A stretch of 64,000 nt of DNA from Glycomyces sp040645615. GTDB lineage: Bacteria; Actinomycetota; Actinomycetes; Mycobacteriales; Micromonosporaceae. The notes beneath the pieces were generated by a model that was not told where the DNA came from, searched no databases, and saw only the letters and a program-made list of their open reading frames with translations. Positions 8,101 through 16,399 of this stretch are shown one piece after another. Numbering within the stretch: position 1 is the stretch's first letter; the number at the start of each line of letters is the position of its first letter. Made by a program: the position numbers and the translations under genes. The DNA is taken from contig NZ_JBEYYO010000003.1 of NCBI RefSeq assembly GCF_040645615.1, forward strand, positions 310,001 through 374,000. The letters run 5' to 3'.

Positions 8101-10770
8101 GACTTCGCCGAATACGGCCAGGAGGTGTGGCTGCGGGCCGCGACCGAGGGCTACGTGCGCCCGGCCGGGGCCTCGGCCTCGCGGGGCGCGGACCTCGACC
8201 TGGGCAAGGAGCAGGCGATCTGGCTCGACGCCGACACGATCGCCCTCGACGTCGATTCGACCGACGGGAAGGTCTTCGAGCTGCTCGCCAGCGCGGACGG
8301 CTCGATCCGCATCGAGGACGGCGCCGTGGCCGGGGACTTCACCACGATCGGTCTGACGCCGGTCGGTGGTCTCACCGAGGAGCAGCGGCGCGCGTATCCG
8401 CAGTACTGGGGTTATCGGGCGTTCGCGGTGGACGCGGACGGCGAAGGGGTGCGGGAGGCCCTGCGCGGGCAGCTCGTGGCCGTCGAGCGCGATCACGCGG
8501 GCGCGGTCTGGTACGCGACGGGCGTGCAGGCCTCGGGCGCGATCGACGACGTGTATTCGGAGGCGCTGGGCGCGGATCTGGGCGTCACGTGGCGCGGTTC
8601 GGTGCCGGAGGTGGCGTTGTGGGCGCCCACGGCGCGTTCGGTGGCGTTGGAGCTGTTCGACTCGCCGCAGGACGATTCGCCTGCGGTGCAGGCGATGTCG
8701 TTCTCGGAGCGCACGGGCGTGTGGTCGGTCGAGGGCGGTGAGGACTGGGACTGGAAGTTCTATCGGTTCGCGGTCGAGGTGTGGCATCCGGCCTCGCAGG
8801 CGGTGGAGTCGTATTCGGTGACCGACCCGTATTCGGTGTCTCTGGCGGCCGATTCGACGCACAGCCAGATCGTGGACCTGGACGACGCCGACTTGAAGCC
8901 GGAGGGTTGGGACGCTGAGGTGCCGCCCGCGGAGGTGGATCCGGCCGAGGCGCAGGTGTGGGAGTTGCACGTGCGGGACTTCTCGATCGCCGACTTGTCG
9001 GTCGACGAGGGTCTGCGCGGCACCTATGCGGCGTTCGGCCAGGAGGACTCGGTGGCGGTGCAGCATTTGGAGGAGCTGGCCGGGGCCGGGTTGACGCATG
9101 TGCACTTGCTGCCGACGTTCGACATCGCGTCGATCCCCGAGACCGGGCAGGCCGAGGTCGCGTGCGACATGGACCTGATGGCGGCGAACTCGACCGAGCA
9201 GCAGGAGTGCGTGGGCGCGGTGCGGGCCGATGACGCCTACAACTGGGGTTACGACCCGTTGCACTTCAACACCCCGGAGGGGTCGTATGCGACCGATCCG
9301 GATGGGGCGCAGCGGATCCTGGAGTATCGGGAGATGGTTGCCTCGCTGCATGCGATGGGGCTGCGGGTGGTGAACGACGTGGTGTACAACCACACTGCCG
9401 CGTCGGGGACCGCCGAGAAGTCCGTGCTGGACCGGATCGTGCCGGGGTATTACCACCGCCTGGATGCGGACGGTGAGGTGTACAACTCGACGTGCTGCGC
9501 GAACACGGCCACCGAGGCGCCGATGTTCGACAAGTTCATCGTGGAGTCGGCGGTGCTGTGGCAGGACGCGTACCACGTGGACGGTCTGCGGTTCGATCTG
9601 ATGGGGCACCACCCGAAGTCGAACCTGCTGGCGGTCCAGGCCGCGATGGACGAGGACGTGCTCTTGTACGGGGAGGGCTGGGACTTCGGCGAGGTCGCCG
9701 GGGATGCCCTGTTCGAGCAGGCCACGCAGGTGAACATGGCCGGGACGGGCATCGGGACGTTCAACGACCGGATGCGGGACGCGGTGCGCGGCGGCGGGCC
9801 GTTCGACGAGGATCCCACCACGCAGGGGTTCGGTTCGGGCCTGTGGACCGACGACAATGCGGGTGATCCGACCGAGGCGGACCTGGCGGCGCTGCTGCAC
9901 GCGCAGGATCTGACCAAGCTGGGCTTGGTGGGGAACCTCGCGGACTACACGTTCACCGCCTCGGACGGTTCGACGGTGACCGGCCGGGACCTGGACTACA
10001 ACGGGTCCGCGGCGGGGTACACCGATCAGCCGGGCGAGGCGGTGAACTATGTGGACGCGCACGACAACGAGATCCTGTTCGACGCCTTGGCGTACAAGCT
10101 GGGTGAAGTGTCCAGTGAGGACAGGGCGCGGATGCAGGTGCTGAGCATGGCCACGGCGGTGCTCAGCCAGGGCACCGGGTTCTCCACGGCCGGTTCGGAA
10201 CTGCTGCGGTCGAAGTCGCTGGACCGGGACTCGTACGACTCGGGGGACTGGTTCAACGCGATCCGCTGGGACTGCACCGGGACTCAAGGGTTCGGGCCCT
10301 CCAGCAACGGGTTCGACGCGGGGCTGCCCCCGGCGTGGACCTCGCAGGAGAAGTGGCCGTACGCCGAGGCCGCGATCGCGGCGGTCGACGCTCCCTCGTG
10401 CGAGGACATCGCTCTGGCGCAGGGCCGGTACCTGGAGCTGCTGGAGGTCGCCTCGTCGACTTCGGCGTTCAGCCTCGGGGACGCCGGGGAGGTGGCCGAG
10501 CGGGTCTCGTTCCCGCTCGCCGAGCCGGGCGTGATCGCGATGCGGATCGACCTGAGCGGCCTGGGCGAGGAGTTCGAGGCGGTCACGGTCGTCTTCAACG
10601 CTTCGCCGGAGGGATCGGGCACGGTGGTGGCCGAAGCGGCCGGTTCGGGCGCTTCGCTGCATCCGGCGCTGGCCGATTCGGTGGATCCGCTGGTGGCCGA
10701 GGCGGCGTTCGAGGACGCGAGCGGCACCTTCTGGGTGCCGGGGCGCACGGTGGCGGTGTTCGTGTCCTGA
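5161..10770 (+). CDS. secreted bifunctional alpha-amylase/pullulanase lipoprotein
   Basis: An 1869-residue extracellular enzyme for starch or glycogen breakdown. The signal peptide ends in a lipobox (LALTAC, Cys21), so it is probably lipid-anchored. The first catalytic GH13 domain (about 45-520) has nucleophile Asp307 in GFRID, acid Glu340 in FGEV and Asp411 in NHD. A linker region carries three repeats resembling pullulanase CBM41 modules, near residues 701, 802 and 904 (each with a WGL/WTL-x-x-W core). A CBM48-like segment follows at about 1155. The second catalytic half is pullulanase type: YNWGYDP at 1360, Asp1479 in RFDLMGHH, Glu1505 in YGEGWD and Asp1635 in AHDN. Both halves keep all three catalytic acids, so both should be active. 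Start ATG 5161 follows a good ribosome binding site. Confidence 0.93.
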   Translation: MPRTARIAAGVLVTALALTACTSPPPDDGSWTGEPTDKQLAALAATPTGDAEQFYFVMTDRFADGDPANNTGGLEGDALTTGYDPTQRMFYQGGDLAGVEQRLDYIEGLGTTAIWLTPVVVNQPVQVSETWTGAGYHGYWGTDFTAVDPHLGSDAELQSLIGAAHDRGIEIYLDIVVNHTADVIEYAEGANTYVSKKDAPYTDAEGRPFEDANYAESDAFPEVTADSSAYTPVLEAGEETLKSPDWLNDPTMYHNRGDSTYSGESNTYGDFSGLDDVWTERPEVVDGWIDVYADWIADSGVDGFRIDTVKHVNLEFWPQFLAGVREAAEAKGIDFFAFGEVYSGDPGYTSTFVRQGELDAVLDFGFHGAATGFTTGSSSAQGLATLYASDPLFTSGGTDALAMPTFVSNHDIGRVGRTIAETTDEDTWTDRAILAHELMFLTRGQPVVYYGDEQGFTGEGGDDYARQSMFASQVAEYLDDDLIGTDATHAEDNFDTSHPIYEAIAELGQLRKDHPALANGAQVTRSAEDGVFAFSRVESAEGVEYLVAVSNATVEQTVEVETYSNSFSAVYGDGSIEASGGSASITVPPLSAVVFRADAKVKTGSAPKITLTTAEESATTAYVNAEVSGDPLARVAFAASVDGGEWTYIGTSPGPDHRIAYDLAGLRGDQSVEFKAVVVDRKGRTASAKTATAVATPDQAGGSLAWANVHYDGDPEQWGLYAWGDVAEESVTTWPESNRFSGEDSYGSFAPIKLAEGASSVGYLVIDAEGNKDHEADRTFDPSRAPEIWLSAGTGDVAHSLAEANGHVTVHAPDEGTDWGLHLWGDALAEGAATEWDSPRAPDGTDAWGLYWQVPVGDVDAELGAIVHSGDTKLHEGDLLLTPSKLGETWVTAAGAHASQAAAEGKAVIHYQRPDGDLDGWTLHTWEGAADPTDWNAGLEPVRTDAYGLVFEVELTEDAEALSYILHRGDEKDLPTDQRLDFAEYGQEVWLRAATEGYVRPAGASASRGADLDLGKEQAIWLDADTIALDVDSTDGKVFELLASADGSIRIEDGAVAGDFTTIGLTPVGGLTEEQRRAYPQYWGYRAFAVDADGEGVREALRGQLVAVERDHAGAVWYATGVQASGAIDDVYSEALGADLGVTWRGSVPEVALWAPTARSVALELFDSPQDDSPAVQAMSFSERTGVWSVEGGEDWDWKFYRFAVEVWHPASQAVESYSVTDPYSVSLAADSTHSQIVDLDDADLKPEGWDAEVPPAEVDPAEAQVWELHVRDFSIADLSVDEGLRGTYAAFGQEDSVAVQHLEELAGAGLTHVHLLPTFDIASIPETGQAEVACDMDLMAANSTEQQECVGAVRADDAYNWGYDPLHFNTPEGSYATDPDGAQRILEYREMVASLHAMGLRVVNDVVYNHTAASGTAEKSVLDRIVPGYYHRLDADGEVYNSTCCANTATEAPMFDKFIVESAVLWQDAYHVDGLRFDLMGHHPKSNLLAVQAAMDEDVLLYGEGWDFGEVAGDALFEQATQVNMAGTGIGTFNDRMRDAVRGGGPFDEDPTTQGFGSGLWTDDNAGDPTEADLAALLHAQDLTKLGLVGNLADYTFTASDGSTVTGRDLDYNGSAAGYTDQPGEAVNYVDAHDNEILFDALAYKLGEVSSEDRARMQVLSMATAVLSQGTGFSTAGSELLRSKSLDRDSYDSGDWFNAIRWDCTGTQGFGPSSNGFDAGLPPAWTSQEKWPYAEAAIAAVDAPSCEDIALAQGRYLELLEVASSTSAFSLGDAGEVAERVSFPLAEPGVIAMRIDLSGLGEEFEAVTVVFNASPEGSGTVVAEAAGSGASLHPALADSVDPLVAEAAFEDASGTFWVPGRTVAVFVS

Positions 10771-10939
10771 TACGCCGGAGTGCGATCGATCGCTCACGGT
10801 TTCGGCATTGACAGGCCGTGAATACTGGGGATCAGTATCGGATCCCTGAAACCGGGGCGGGTGCGGCACCCGTCCCGGTTTAGCGTCTTCACTTAATCCG
10901 AACGGTCCGCGCGTTGGCGTTGCCGGATACGATCGGATC

Positions 10940-11923
10940 ATGACGTACCCCCCGCAAGATCCCGGCACGGCCGGCGGTGACCCCTACATGCAGTCGCAGC
11001 CGGGCGCGCAGCCCCCTGCGGGAGGCTATGCCCCGGGCTCGGTCGGGCCCGCGTACCCGACCTCGCAGCAGCCCGCGTACGGGCAGCAGCCGTACGACCC
11101 GACGCAGGCGTACGCCCAGCCCGGCTACGGGCAGCAGAGTCCGAGCTACGCGCCGCAGTACGGCCAGTACGGGCCGCCGCCGGTGCAGCCGCAGAAGTCC
11201 GGCGGCGGCACCGCGGTCCTGGTGGTCGTGGTGGTCCTGCTCATGGCCGTGGGCGGGGTGGCGGGGTTCTTCCTGCTCGGCGGCGACCGCGACGAGGGGA
11301 ACCTGGGGGCCTCGGACGATTCGTCCCAGTCCCAGGAGAGCACCCCTGAGGGCGACGACGGCGGCGAGACCGGCGAGGACGAGCCTCCGGCGCCCTCAGG
11401 CACGCACCTGACGGTGAACTCGCTGGGCGCGGTCACGCCGATCCCGGGCCCGGAGTGGCAGTACGCGAGCGGGCCGGGCGCGATGTACGGGCCGATGGTC
11501 GACTCCGAGGTGTACCAGATCCAGCACACCGAATGGTGGATCTCGTTCTTCGGCACGGGCGTCTACTCGGGCGCGGCCGCGGTGTACGACCCGGCGAACC
11601 TCAACGCGAGCGCCGAGAGCGCGGCGGCGGTGTGGCTCGACGGCGCGTTCGACTCGGTCGAGGGCTACGTGCAGGGCGAGATCACCTACACCGAGGTCGA
11701 GGTCGACGGCCGCCCCGGCGTGCTCGCCGAGTGGCGCAACTCCTGGACCTCGGCGGGCGAGTACTCCCCCGACCTGTACGAGGACACCGCGATGCTCATC
11801 GTCGACGTCGACGGCGTGAACGCGTTCCTGGGCATCGCGAGCGTCTCAGAGTCCGCAGTGACCTCTTACCAACCGGCGGTCGACGCACTGCTGGCAACGG
11901 TCTTCGACACCGAAACTGCCTGA
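10940..11923 (+). CDS. membrane-anchored hypothetical protein with PQY-rich N-terminus
   Basis: A 327-residue protein with an intracellular proline/glutamine/tyrosine-rich tail (1-86) full of QPGYGQQ-like repeats. One strong membrane helix follows at about 90-112 (AVLVVVVVLLMAVGG), then an acidic linker (120-153) and an outside domain of about 170 residues rich in aromatic residues. The layout is a common actinobacterial envelope-protein plan (a similar N-terminus occurs in the 62505-63206 product). I do not recognise the outer domain. It is transcribed alone and ends at a very strong terminator. Confidence 0.7.
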   Translation: MTYPPQDPGTAGGDPYMQSQPGAQPPAGGYAPGSVGPAYPTSQQPAYGQQPYDPTQAYAQPGYGQQSPSYAPQYGQYGPPPVQPQKSGGGTAVLVVVVVLLMAVGGVAGFFLLGGDRDEGNLGASDDSSQSQESTPEGDDGGETGEDEPPAPSGTHLTVNSLGAVTPIPGPEWQYASGPGAMYGPMVDSEVYQIQHTEWWISFFGTGVYSGAAAVYDPANLNASAESAAAVWLDGAFDSVEGYVQGEITYTEVEVDGRPGVLAEWRNSWTSAGEYSPDLYEDTAMLIVDVDGVNAFLGIASVSESAVTSYQPAVDALLATVFDTETA

Positions 11924-11936
11924 GCGGCAAGGATTC

Positions 11937-11971
11937 GCGAAGGGACCGCTCCTGCGGGGCGGTCCCTTCGC
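11937..11971 (+). terminator. strong intrinsic terminator
   Basis: GCGAAGGGACCGCTCC pairs with GGGCGGTCCCTTCGC across a four-base loop, 14 bases after the stop at 11923. The stem is near-perfect over 15 pairs. Confidence 0.8.
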
Positions 11972-12023
11972 CGTTCCCCGAGCCCGAGGGGGGTGCCTGA
12001 GCGCGGGCTCGTCCCATTCGGGG

Positions 12024-12190
12024 TTCAGGCGGCAGCGACAAAAGGGTGGGGGAGTGTCGCGGGCTGTTTGTCGAGGCCGGGCCGGTTTGGGCCTGGGTTC
12101 GGGCGGCAGCGACGAAGGAGTGAGGGAGTGCTGCGGGTTGTTTGTCGGGGCCGGGCCCGTTCGGTTCGAGGTTAGGGCTGGCAGCGACGG
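12024..12190 (-). repeat. 74-bp degenerate tandem repeat, about 2.3 copies
   Basis: The segment that begins TTCAGGCGGCAGCGAC at 12024 recurs at 12098 (TTCGGGCGGCAGCGAC) and, weaker, at 12172. Copies one and two also share the GAGTG...GTTTGTC...GGCCGGGCC part. The third copy supplies the last codons and stop of the 66-codon ORF on the minus strand. Confidence 0.6.
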
Positions 12191-12372
12191 AAGCTGGTGG
12201 AGGGCGGCGCGGCTTGGGTTGCCGTGGCCTGGCCGGTGTGGGTTTGTCCCGCCGTGGCGGTGCCGGTGGCGGCGGTGTGGGCGGTCGTGGCGGTGGACAT
12301 GGCGGAATCTCCGGTCGCGTCTCCCCGGTGGGAGGCCGTGCCGGACACGCTGATGGTCGTGGTCTGCTGCAT
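12172..12372 (-). CDS. small Thr/Ala-rich hypothetical protein
   Basis: A possible 66-residue peptide, dominated by Thr, Ala, Ser, His and Gln (for example TATTAHTAATGTATAGQTH), with no hydrophobic helix. The ATG at 12372 has a good ribosome binding site (AAGGGGGTG, seven bases before the ATG). On this strand the 37-bp hairpin array (12456-12692) lies just upstream, so it would form the leader of this gene. The peptide's composition is unlike any family I know. It could also be a chance frame inside a repeat region. Confidence 0.4.
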   Translation of the reverse strand: MQQTTTISVSGTASHRGDATGDSAMSTATTAHTAATGTATAGQTHTGQATATQAAPPSTSFRRCQP

Positions 12373-12455
12373 CGCTGTTCACCCCCTTCGCCTTCCTGCC
12401 TGTGGGCCCCTCGCCCGGTGGCGGTTTCACTGGTGGCCTTCGGGTTTCGATCCCG

Positions 12456-12692
12456 GGCCATGCCGCTTCGGGCCTTGACCCTTTCGGTCTTAGCCCATAC
12501 TGTGTCGGCCCTCGGCCTTTCGGCTTCGCGCCCACACTTCCTCGGGCCCTGTGCCTCCCGGCGCTGGCCCATGCTGCTGCGACGCTTCGCCTTTCGGCTT
12601 TGCGCCCATCCTGCTTCGGGCCTTGACCTTTCGGTACCCAGCCCATGCTTCCTCAGGCCCTGACCTTTCGGTGTCGAGCCCGTGCCGTGCCA
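12456..12692 (-). repeat. 37-bp tandem array of GNRA-type hairpins
   Basis: Six clear copies start at 12456, 12493, 12530, 12567, 12604 and 12641, each exactly 37 bases, with a degenerate seventh from 12678 and a faint one at 12419. On the minus strand each copy holds a three-pair stem capped by a tetraloop: GCC-GAAA-GGC in copies 2 and 4, GCC-GGGA-GGC in copy 3, ACC-GAAA-GGT in copies 5 and 6, and a five-base loop in copy 1. The outer pair changes from A-T to G-C together on both sides. A second possible pairing, GCCC with GGGC, is present in several copies. The period is not a multiple of three, so this is not a protein repeat. Confidence 0.75.
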
Positions 12693-12714
12693 GACCCCGC
12701 CCGGTGCCCGTGCA

Positions 12715-13238
12715 TGAGGGCACGGTCGCAGGAGCGGTGCCTGTCTTACCGTCTTACGGTCTTGCGGTGGTGCTGTCTTGCGGTGCCAGACGTTCCTTGC
12801 GTTGTCTGGGGCAGGCTTGCCGTGGTTGTGCCCGATGTGTGGGTCGAGCCAGCAGCCTGTTTTCTGTGCCTCGTTCAGGACACTCGCAATCCGGCTCGAG
12901 GTGATCCCGGCCGAACGTCTCCTACACCCCCAAGTCCGCTTTTCGAGGCGCGACCCGATGTAGAACCCGATAGCACAAACAGGACTGACAACAGCAACGA
13001 AGTCGACATCATGCACGGAGTACACGCCGGCCAGAGGCTTGTCTCAGTCTGCTTACACCTCGTGCCACCTGCACTAATGTCATATCCCTGTGCGTACCTC
13101 AATGATCCCATGTGACACACCGACCGTCATCACCCACACGACTAGAAGACCCTCACGTTCGACCCCGAACCCCAAGCGCCCCAACCACATCCACACCCGA
13201 CCCCCACCCACCGACCCCGCCCATCCACTCATCCCGTT
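12715..13238. other. intergenic stretch of lower GC
   Basis: No supported gene. About 12720-12800 holds short GTCTTAC/GTCTTGC repeats. About 12930-13130 is visibly less GC-rich than its surroundings and could be a degraded insertion, but I see no transposase motif. A weak TGTCR-like box lies at 13079-13100. Confidence 0.35.
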
Positions 13239-13337
13239 GTCGCCGCCGCCTTTGACTTTCACCCACAACAAACCCAAGGCCGCCAACCGACCCCGCCGGG
13301 CCGCCGCCTCTTCGTCGCTGCCGCCTTTGACTTTCCC
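13239..13337 (+). repeat. direct repeat around GCCGCCTTTGACTTTC
   Basis: TGTCGCCGCCGCCTTTGACTTTC-like sequence occurs at about 13239-13260 and again at 13313-13335 with similar flanks, so the unit is about 75 bases. Its first part (TCGTCGCTGCCGCC) resembles the minus-strand reading of the 74-bp repeats at 12.0-12.2 kb, so related repeats face each other across this 1-kb region. Confidence 0.4.
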
Positions 13338-13368
13338 CACCACCAACCCTGAAGCTGGAAAGGGTGGG

Positions 13369-16152
13369 TCACCTGGCGGAGAGTTTGGTTCGTACTCGGT
13401 CGAGTTCGCGCAGGGCTCCGAGTTCGATGTAGACGCGTTCGGCCTCGCGCCATTCGGCGCACGCCGCCGCGCCGTCGCCTCTCGTCCACAGGACGTCGCC
13501 CACGAGTTCGCGCACGTACGCCGCCGACGGCTCGTGCTCGGCGCCGGAGAACACCGAGCGGGCCCGCTCGTAGTGCGCGAGCGCGCCGTCGAAGTCCTTC
13601 TCCAGGTGGGCGATGAGCCCGAACCCCATGTGCGCGTGGCCGGTTCCGCTGGGGAACCCGGCCGCCTCGGCGGCCCGGGCGATCCGCTCGAAACAGGCCC
13701 GGGCCTCGTCGGCGAGTCCGACCCGCGCGGCGTGCCAGCCGATCGCCCACAGTGAACGGTGCTCCCAGAACCAGTCGCCGGCCTCGGTGAAATGCCGGTG
13801 CGCCATGCGGGCCGCGTCGAGGGCGTCCTGCTCGCGGTCGAGGCGCGCCGCTTCGACACAAAGTCCGAAGTAGACGAACCCGCTCGCCCAGGGCTCGCGG
13901 TACTCCTCGCTCAGCGCGATCGCGCGCCGCAGTTGCGCCCCCGCCTCGTCCACGTCACCGAGCAGCGTCATCGCCGCCGCCAGGTAGCCGTGGGAGACGA
14001 TGCGCCCGAACACGTCCCCGGCCCGCTCGGCCGCCTCCAGCGCCGCGGCCTGCGCCTCGCGCAGCTCCCGGCCCAGGCCGTGGGAGATCATGAACTCGGC
14101 CAGGCACCACGCCAGCTGCCAGGTCCGGGTGCCCTCGCCGGGGGTCGACTCGCGCTTCATCAGTCCGATGAGGACCTCGTATTCGGTGGCGAACCAGGCC
14201 GCGGCCTCTTTGGCGTCGCCGATCGGTTCCAGCGCCACACCCGCGGCGGGCTCACCGAGATCGACGCCGCCGCCGTGGAGGGTGAGCAGTTCGTCGGCCA
14301 GGTGCGTCGAGTGCAGGAAGTAGGCCACGAGCCGCTGGTCTGCGGCCTCGCGGAGCTCGGCGGCGACCTCGGCGTTCAGGCGTTCTTTCGCGTAGGCGCG
14401 CAACAGGTCGTGCATCGAGTAGCGGCCTTCGCGGAGCTGGTCGACCAGGTGGACCCCGGTGAGTTCGACGAGCGCGGCCTCGGCGTCCTCTGTGGAGGCG
14501 CCCATGAGGCTGGCCATCGCTGGCACCGTCAGGTCGGTGCCCGGGTGCAGCCCGAACATCCGGAACGCCTGCGCCGCACGGGTGCCGAGTTCCTGGTAGG
14601 AGCACGCGAACACCGAGCGCGGGTCGGAGGCGAGGTCTGAGGAGGTGAGCACCCGGAACACGTTCGTGGTCGACTCCAGGCGGGCCGCCAACGCCGCCAA
14701 CGAGAACCCCGGATGCGCGGCGGCCCACGCCCCGATGAGCGTGAGCGCCAACGGGAGCCGCCCGCACGAGGCCACGATCCGCTTGACCGGCTTCTCCTCC
14801 TCCAGGGCCCGCTGCATCCCGATGCGGCGCACCAGGAGCGCCCAGGCGTCGGCCTCGGAGAGCAGTTCGAGGGCGATCGAGTCGGCGCCTTCGGTGGCGT
14901 CGAGCCCGGCGAGGCGGTCGCGGCTGGTGACCAGCGTGAAGCTCCCGGGGGCCACCGGCAGCAGCGGGCGCACTTGCGCCGCGTCCCTGGCGTTGTCGAG
15001 GACGACCAGGATGCGCCGCTGCGCGAGTACGGTGCGGTACAGGCCGATCCGCTCGTTCAGGCCCGCCGGGACGCGGTGCGGCTCCACACCGAGCGCGGCG
15101 AGCACCTCGCCGATGACGGCCGCGGCGTCGGTGCCCGCGGCGAGCGGGTCGAAGCCGCGCAGGTTCACGTACAGCTGCCCGTCGGGGAAGCGGTGCGCGA
15201 CCCGGTGGGCCCAGCGGACCGCCAGCGCGGTCTTGCCGACCCCGCCCATGCCGGTGATGACGGCGAGCCCGGCCTCGCCTTCGGAGGTCTCCAGGAAGCC
15301 GTCGAGGAGCCGGATCTCCCTCTCGCGGCCGGTGAAGCGGGAGTTCGCCCTCGGCAGCATCGCGGGGACGCGCCTCGGCGCGGGCGCGGCGGGGGCCTCG
15401 GGCGGGGGCGGGGACTCGTCGCGCAGGATCCCGGTGTGGACGTCGGTGATCTCGCGGTTGGGGTCGGCGCCGAGCTTCTCGGCGAGGCGGGTCTTGAGGG
15501 CCTCGAACGCGGCGAGCGCGTCGGCGGTGCGCCCGGCGGCGTGCAGGGCCCGCATGAGCAGGGCGGTGAAGCGCTGGCGGGTGTCGTGGACGGCCACGAT
15601 CTGGCCGAGTTCCTCGACGACCTCGGCGTGGCGGCCCAGTTCGAGGTCGAGGGCGATGCGTCGCTCCAGGAGGGTGAGGCGGTGCTCGTCGTAGCGGCGG
15701 CGCACGGCCTCCACGGTGGGCCCGGCCTGGTCGGCGAGCGCGGGGCCGCGCCATTCGGCGAGGGCCCGGCGGAGCGCGGCGGCGGCCTCGCCGAGGCGGC
15801 CTTCGGCCTTGAGGCGGCGCGACTCGTCGTCGTCCGCCTTGCAGCGCAACGTGTCGAGCTCGGCGGTGTCGATGCGGAACCGGTAGGCGCGGCCGACGGT
15901 CTCGACGCGGTCGCGCAGGGCCCCGAGCTTGCGGCGCAGGACCCCGATGGTGTTCTGGACCTGGGTCTCGGGGTCTTGGGGGACGTCGAGGCCGTAGACG
16001 GCGCGGACGATGCTCTCCAGGGGGACCACGTTGTTCGCGTCGTCGAGGAGGATCGCCAGGACGGTGGCGGTGTTCCCGCGGGGTACGGCCACGCTCGCGC
16101 CGTCGATCCGGACCTCCAGGGGGCCGAGCAACCGCACGTCGAGGGTAGGCAT
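13369..16152 (-). CDS. AfsR/SARP-type regulator: BTAD, NB-ARC and TPR domains
   Basis: A 927-residue transcriptional regulator of the AfsR/SARP class. An OmpR-like winged helix lies at about 1-85 (LDVRLLGPLEVRIDG, then a VQNTIGVLRRKLG recognition region). The bacterial transcriptional activation domain follows at about 90-240, then a STAND/NB-ARC ATPase with Walker A GMGGVGKTA near residue 300 and LVVLDNA as Walker B. The C-terminal third is TPR-like helices. Known family members activate secondary metabolism or differentiation genes, with the ATPase as a switch. I choose ATG 16152, which has GAAGGCGG upstream; a TTG 21 bases earlier is possible. It reads away from the 224-aa gene at 16400. 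No biosynthetic cluster is adjacent, so its target is not clear. Confidence 0.85.
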   Translation of the reverse strand: MPTLDVRLLGPLEVRIDGASVAVPRGNTATVLAILLDDANNVVPLESIVRAVYGLDVPQDPETQVQNTIGVLRRKLGALRDRVETVGRAYRFRIDTAELDTLRCKADDDESRRLKAEGRLGEAAAALRRALAEWRGPALADQAGPTVEAVRRRYDEHRLTLLERRIALDLELGRHAEVVEELGQIVAVHDTRQRFTALLMRALHAAGRTADALAAFEALKTRLAEKLGADPNREITDVHTGILRDESPPPPEAPAAPAPRRVPAMLPRANSRFTGREREIRLLDGFLETSEGEAGLAVITGMGGVGKTALAVRWAHRVAHRFPDGQLYVNLRGFDPLAAGTDAAAVIGEVLAALGVEPHRVPAGLNERIGLYRTVLAQRRILVVLDNARDAAQVRPLLPVAPGSFTLVTSRDRLAGLDATEGADSIALELLSEADAWALLVRRIGMQRALEEEKPVKRIVASCGRLPLALTLIGAWAAAHPGFSLAALAARLESTTNVFRVLTSSDLASDPRSVFACSYQELGTRAAQAFRMFGLHPGTDLTVPAMASLMGASTEDAEAALVELTGVHLVDQLREGRYSMHDLLRAYAKERLNAEVAAELREAADQRLVAYFLHSTHLADELLTLHGGGVDLGEPAAGVALEPIGDAKEAAAWFATEYEVLIGLMKRESTPGEGTRTWQLAWCLAEFMISHGLGRELREAQAAALEAAERAGDVFGRIVSHGYLAAAMTLLGDVDEAGAQLRRAIALSEEYREPWASGFVYFGLCVEAARLDREQDALDAARMAHRHFTEAGDWFWEHRSLWAIGWHAARVGLADEARACFERIARAAEAAGFPSGTGHAHMGFGLIAHLEKDFDGALAHYERARSVFSGAEHEPSAAYVRELVGDVLWTRGDGAAACAEWREAERVYIELGALRELDRVRTKLSAR

Positions 16153-16399
16153 GTTCGTCCGCCTTCGCGTCAAGGGACCGCCGGGCGGACGGGCCGGGTC
16201 GCGGCCGTCGGGTGCCGGGCCGGCTCCAAGTTACCGGGGGGTTCGATTGTCCCACAGGGCTTCGCCGGGCGTCGATCCCGAAGCATGACCGATCGGTGAC
16301 CGATCCGTGAGCGTCCGGGGCAGGATCGTCGGCCAAGGGGTGCGCGAACGCCTCCTGGAGGGGGCGGCCCGCAGCCGCCGCGGAGCGGAAGGAACACCG

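Noticed and set aside
12456..12692. CRISPR array
   Set aside because: There are no unique spacers: the whole 37-base unit repeats in tandem, degenerately, and no cas gene is present.
11796..13025. A 409-codon open frame on the minus strand covering the repeat region
   Set aside because: Its sequence changes character with each repeat, is Arg/Pro-rich, lacks start signals, and overlaps the terminator and end of the 327-aa gene. The 37-base period also shifts frame at each copy, so the repeat is not selected as protein.
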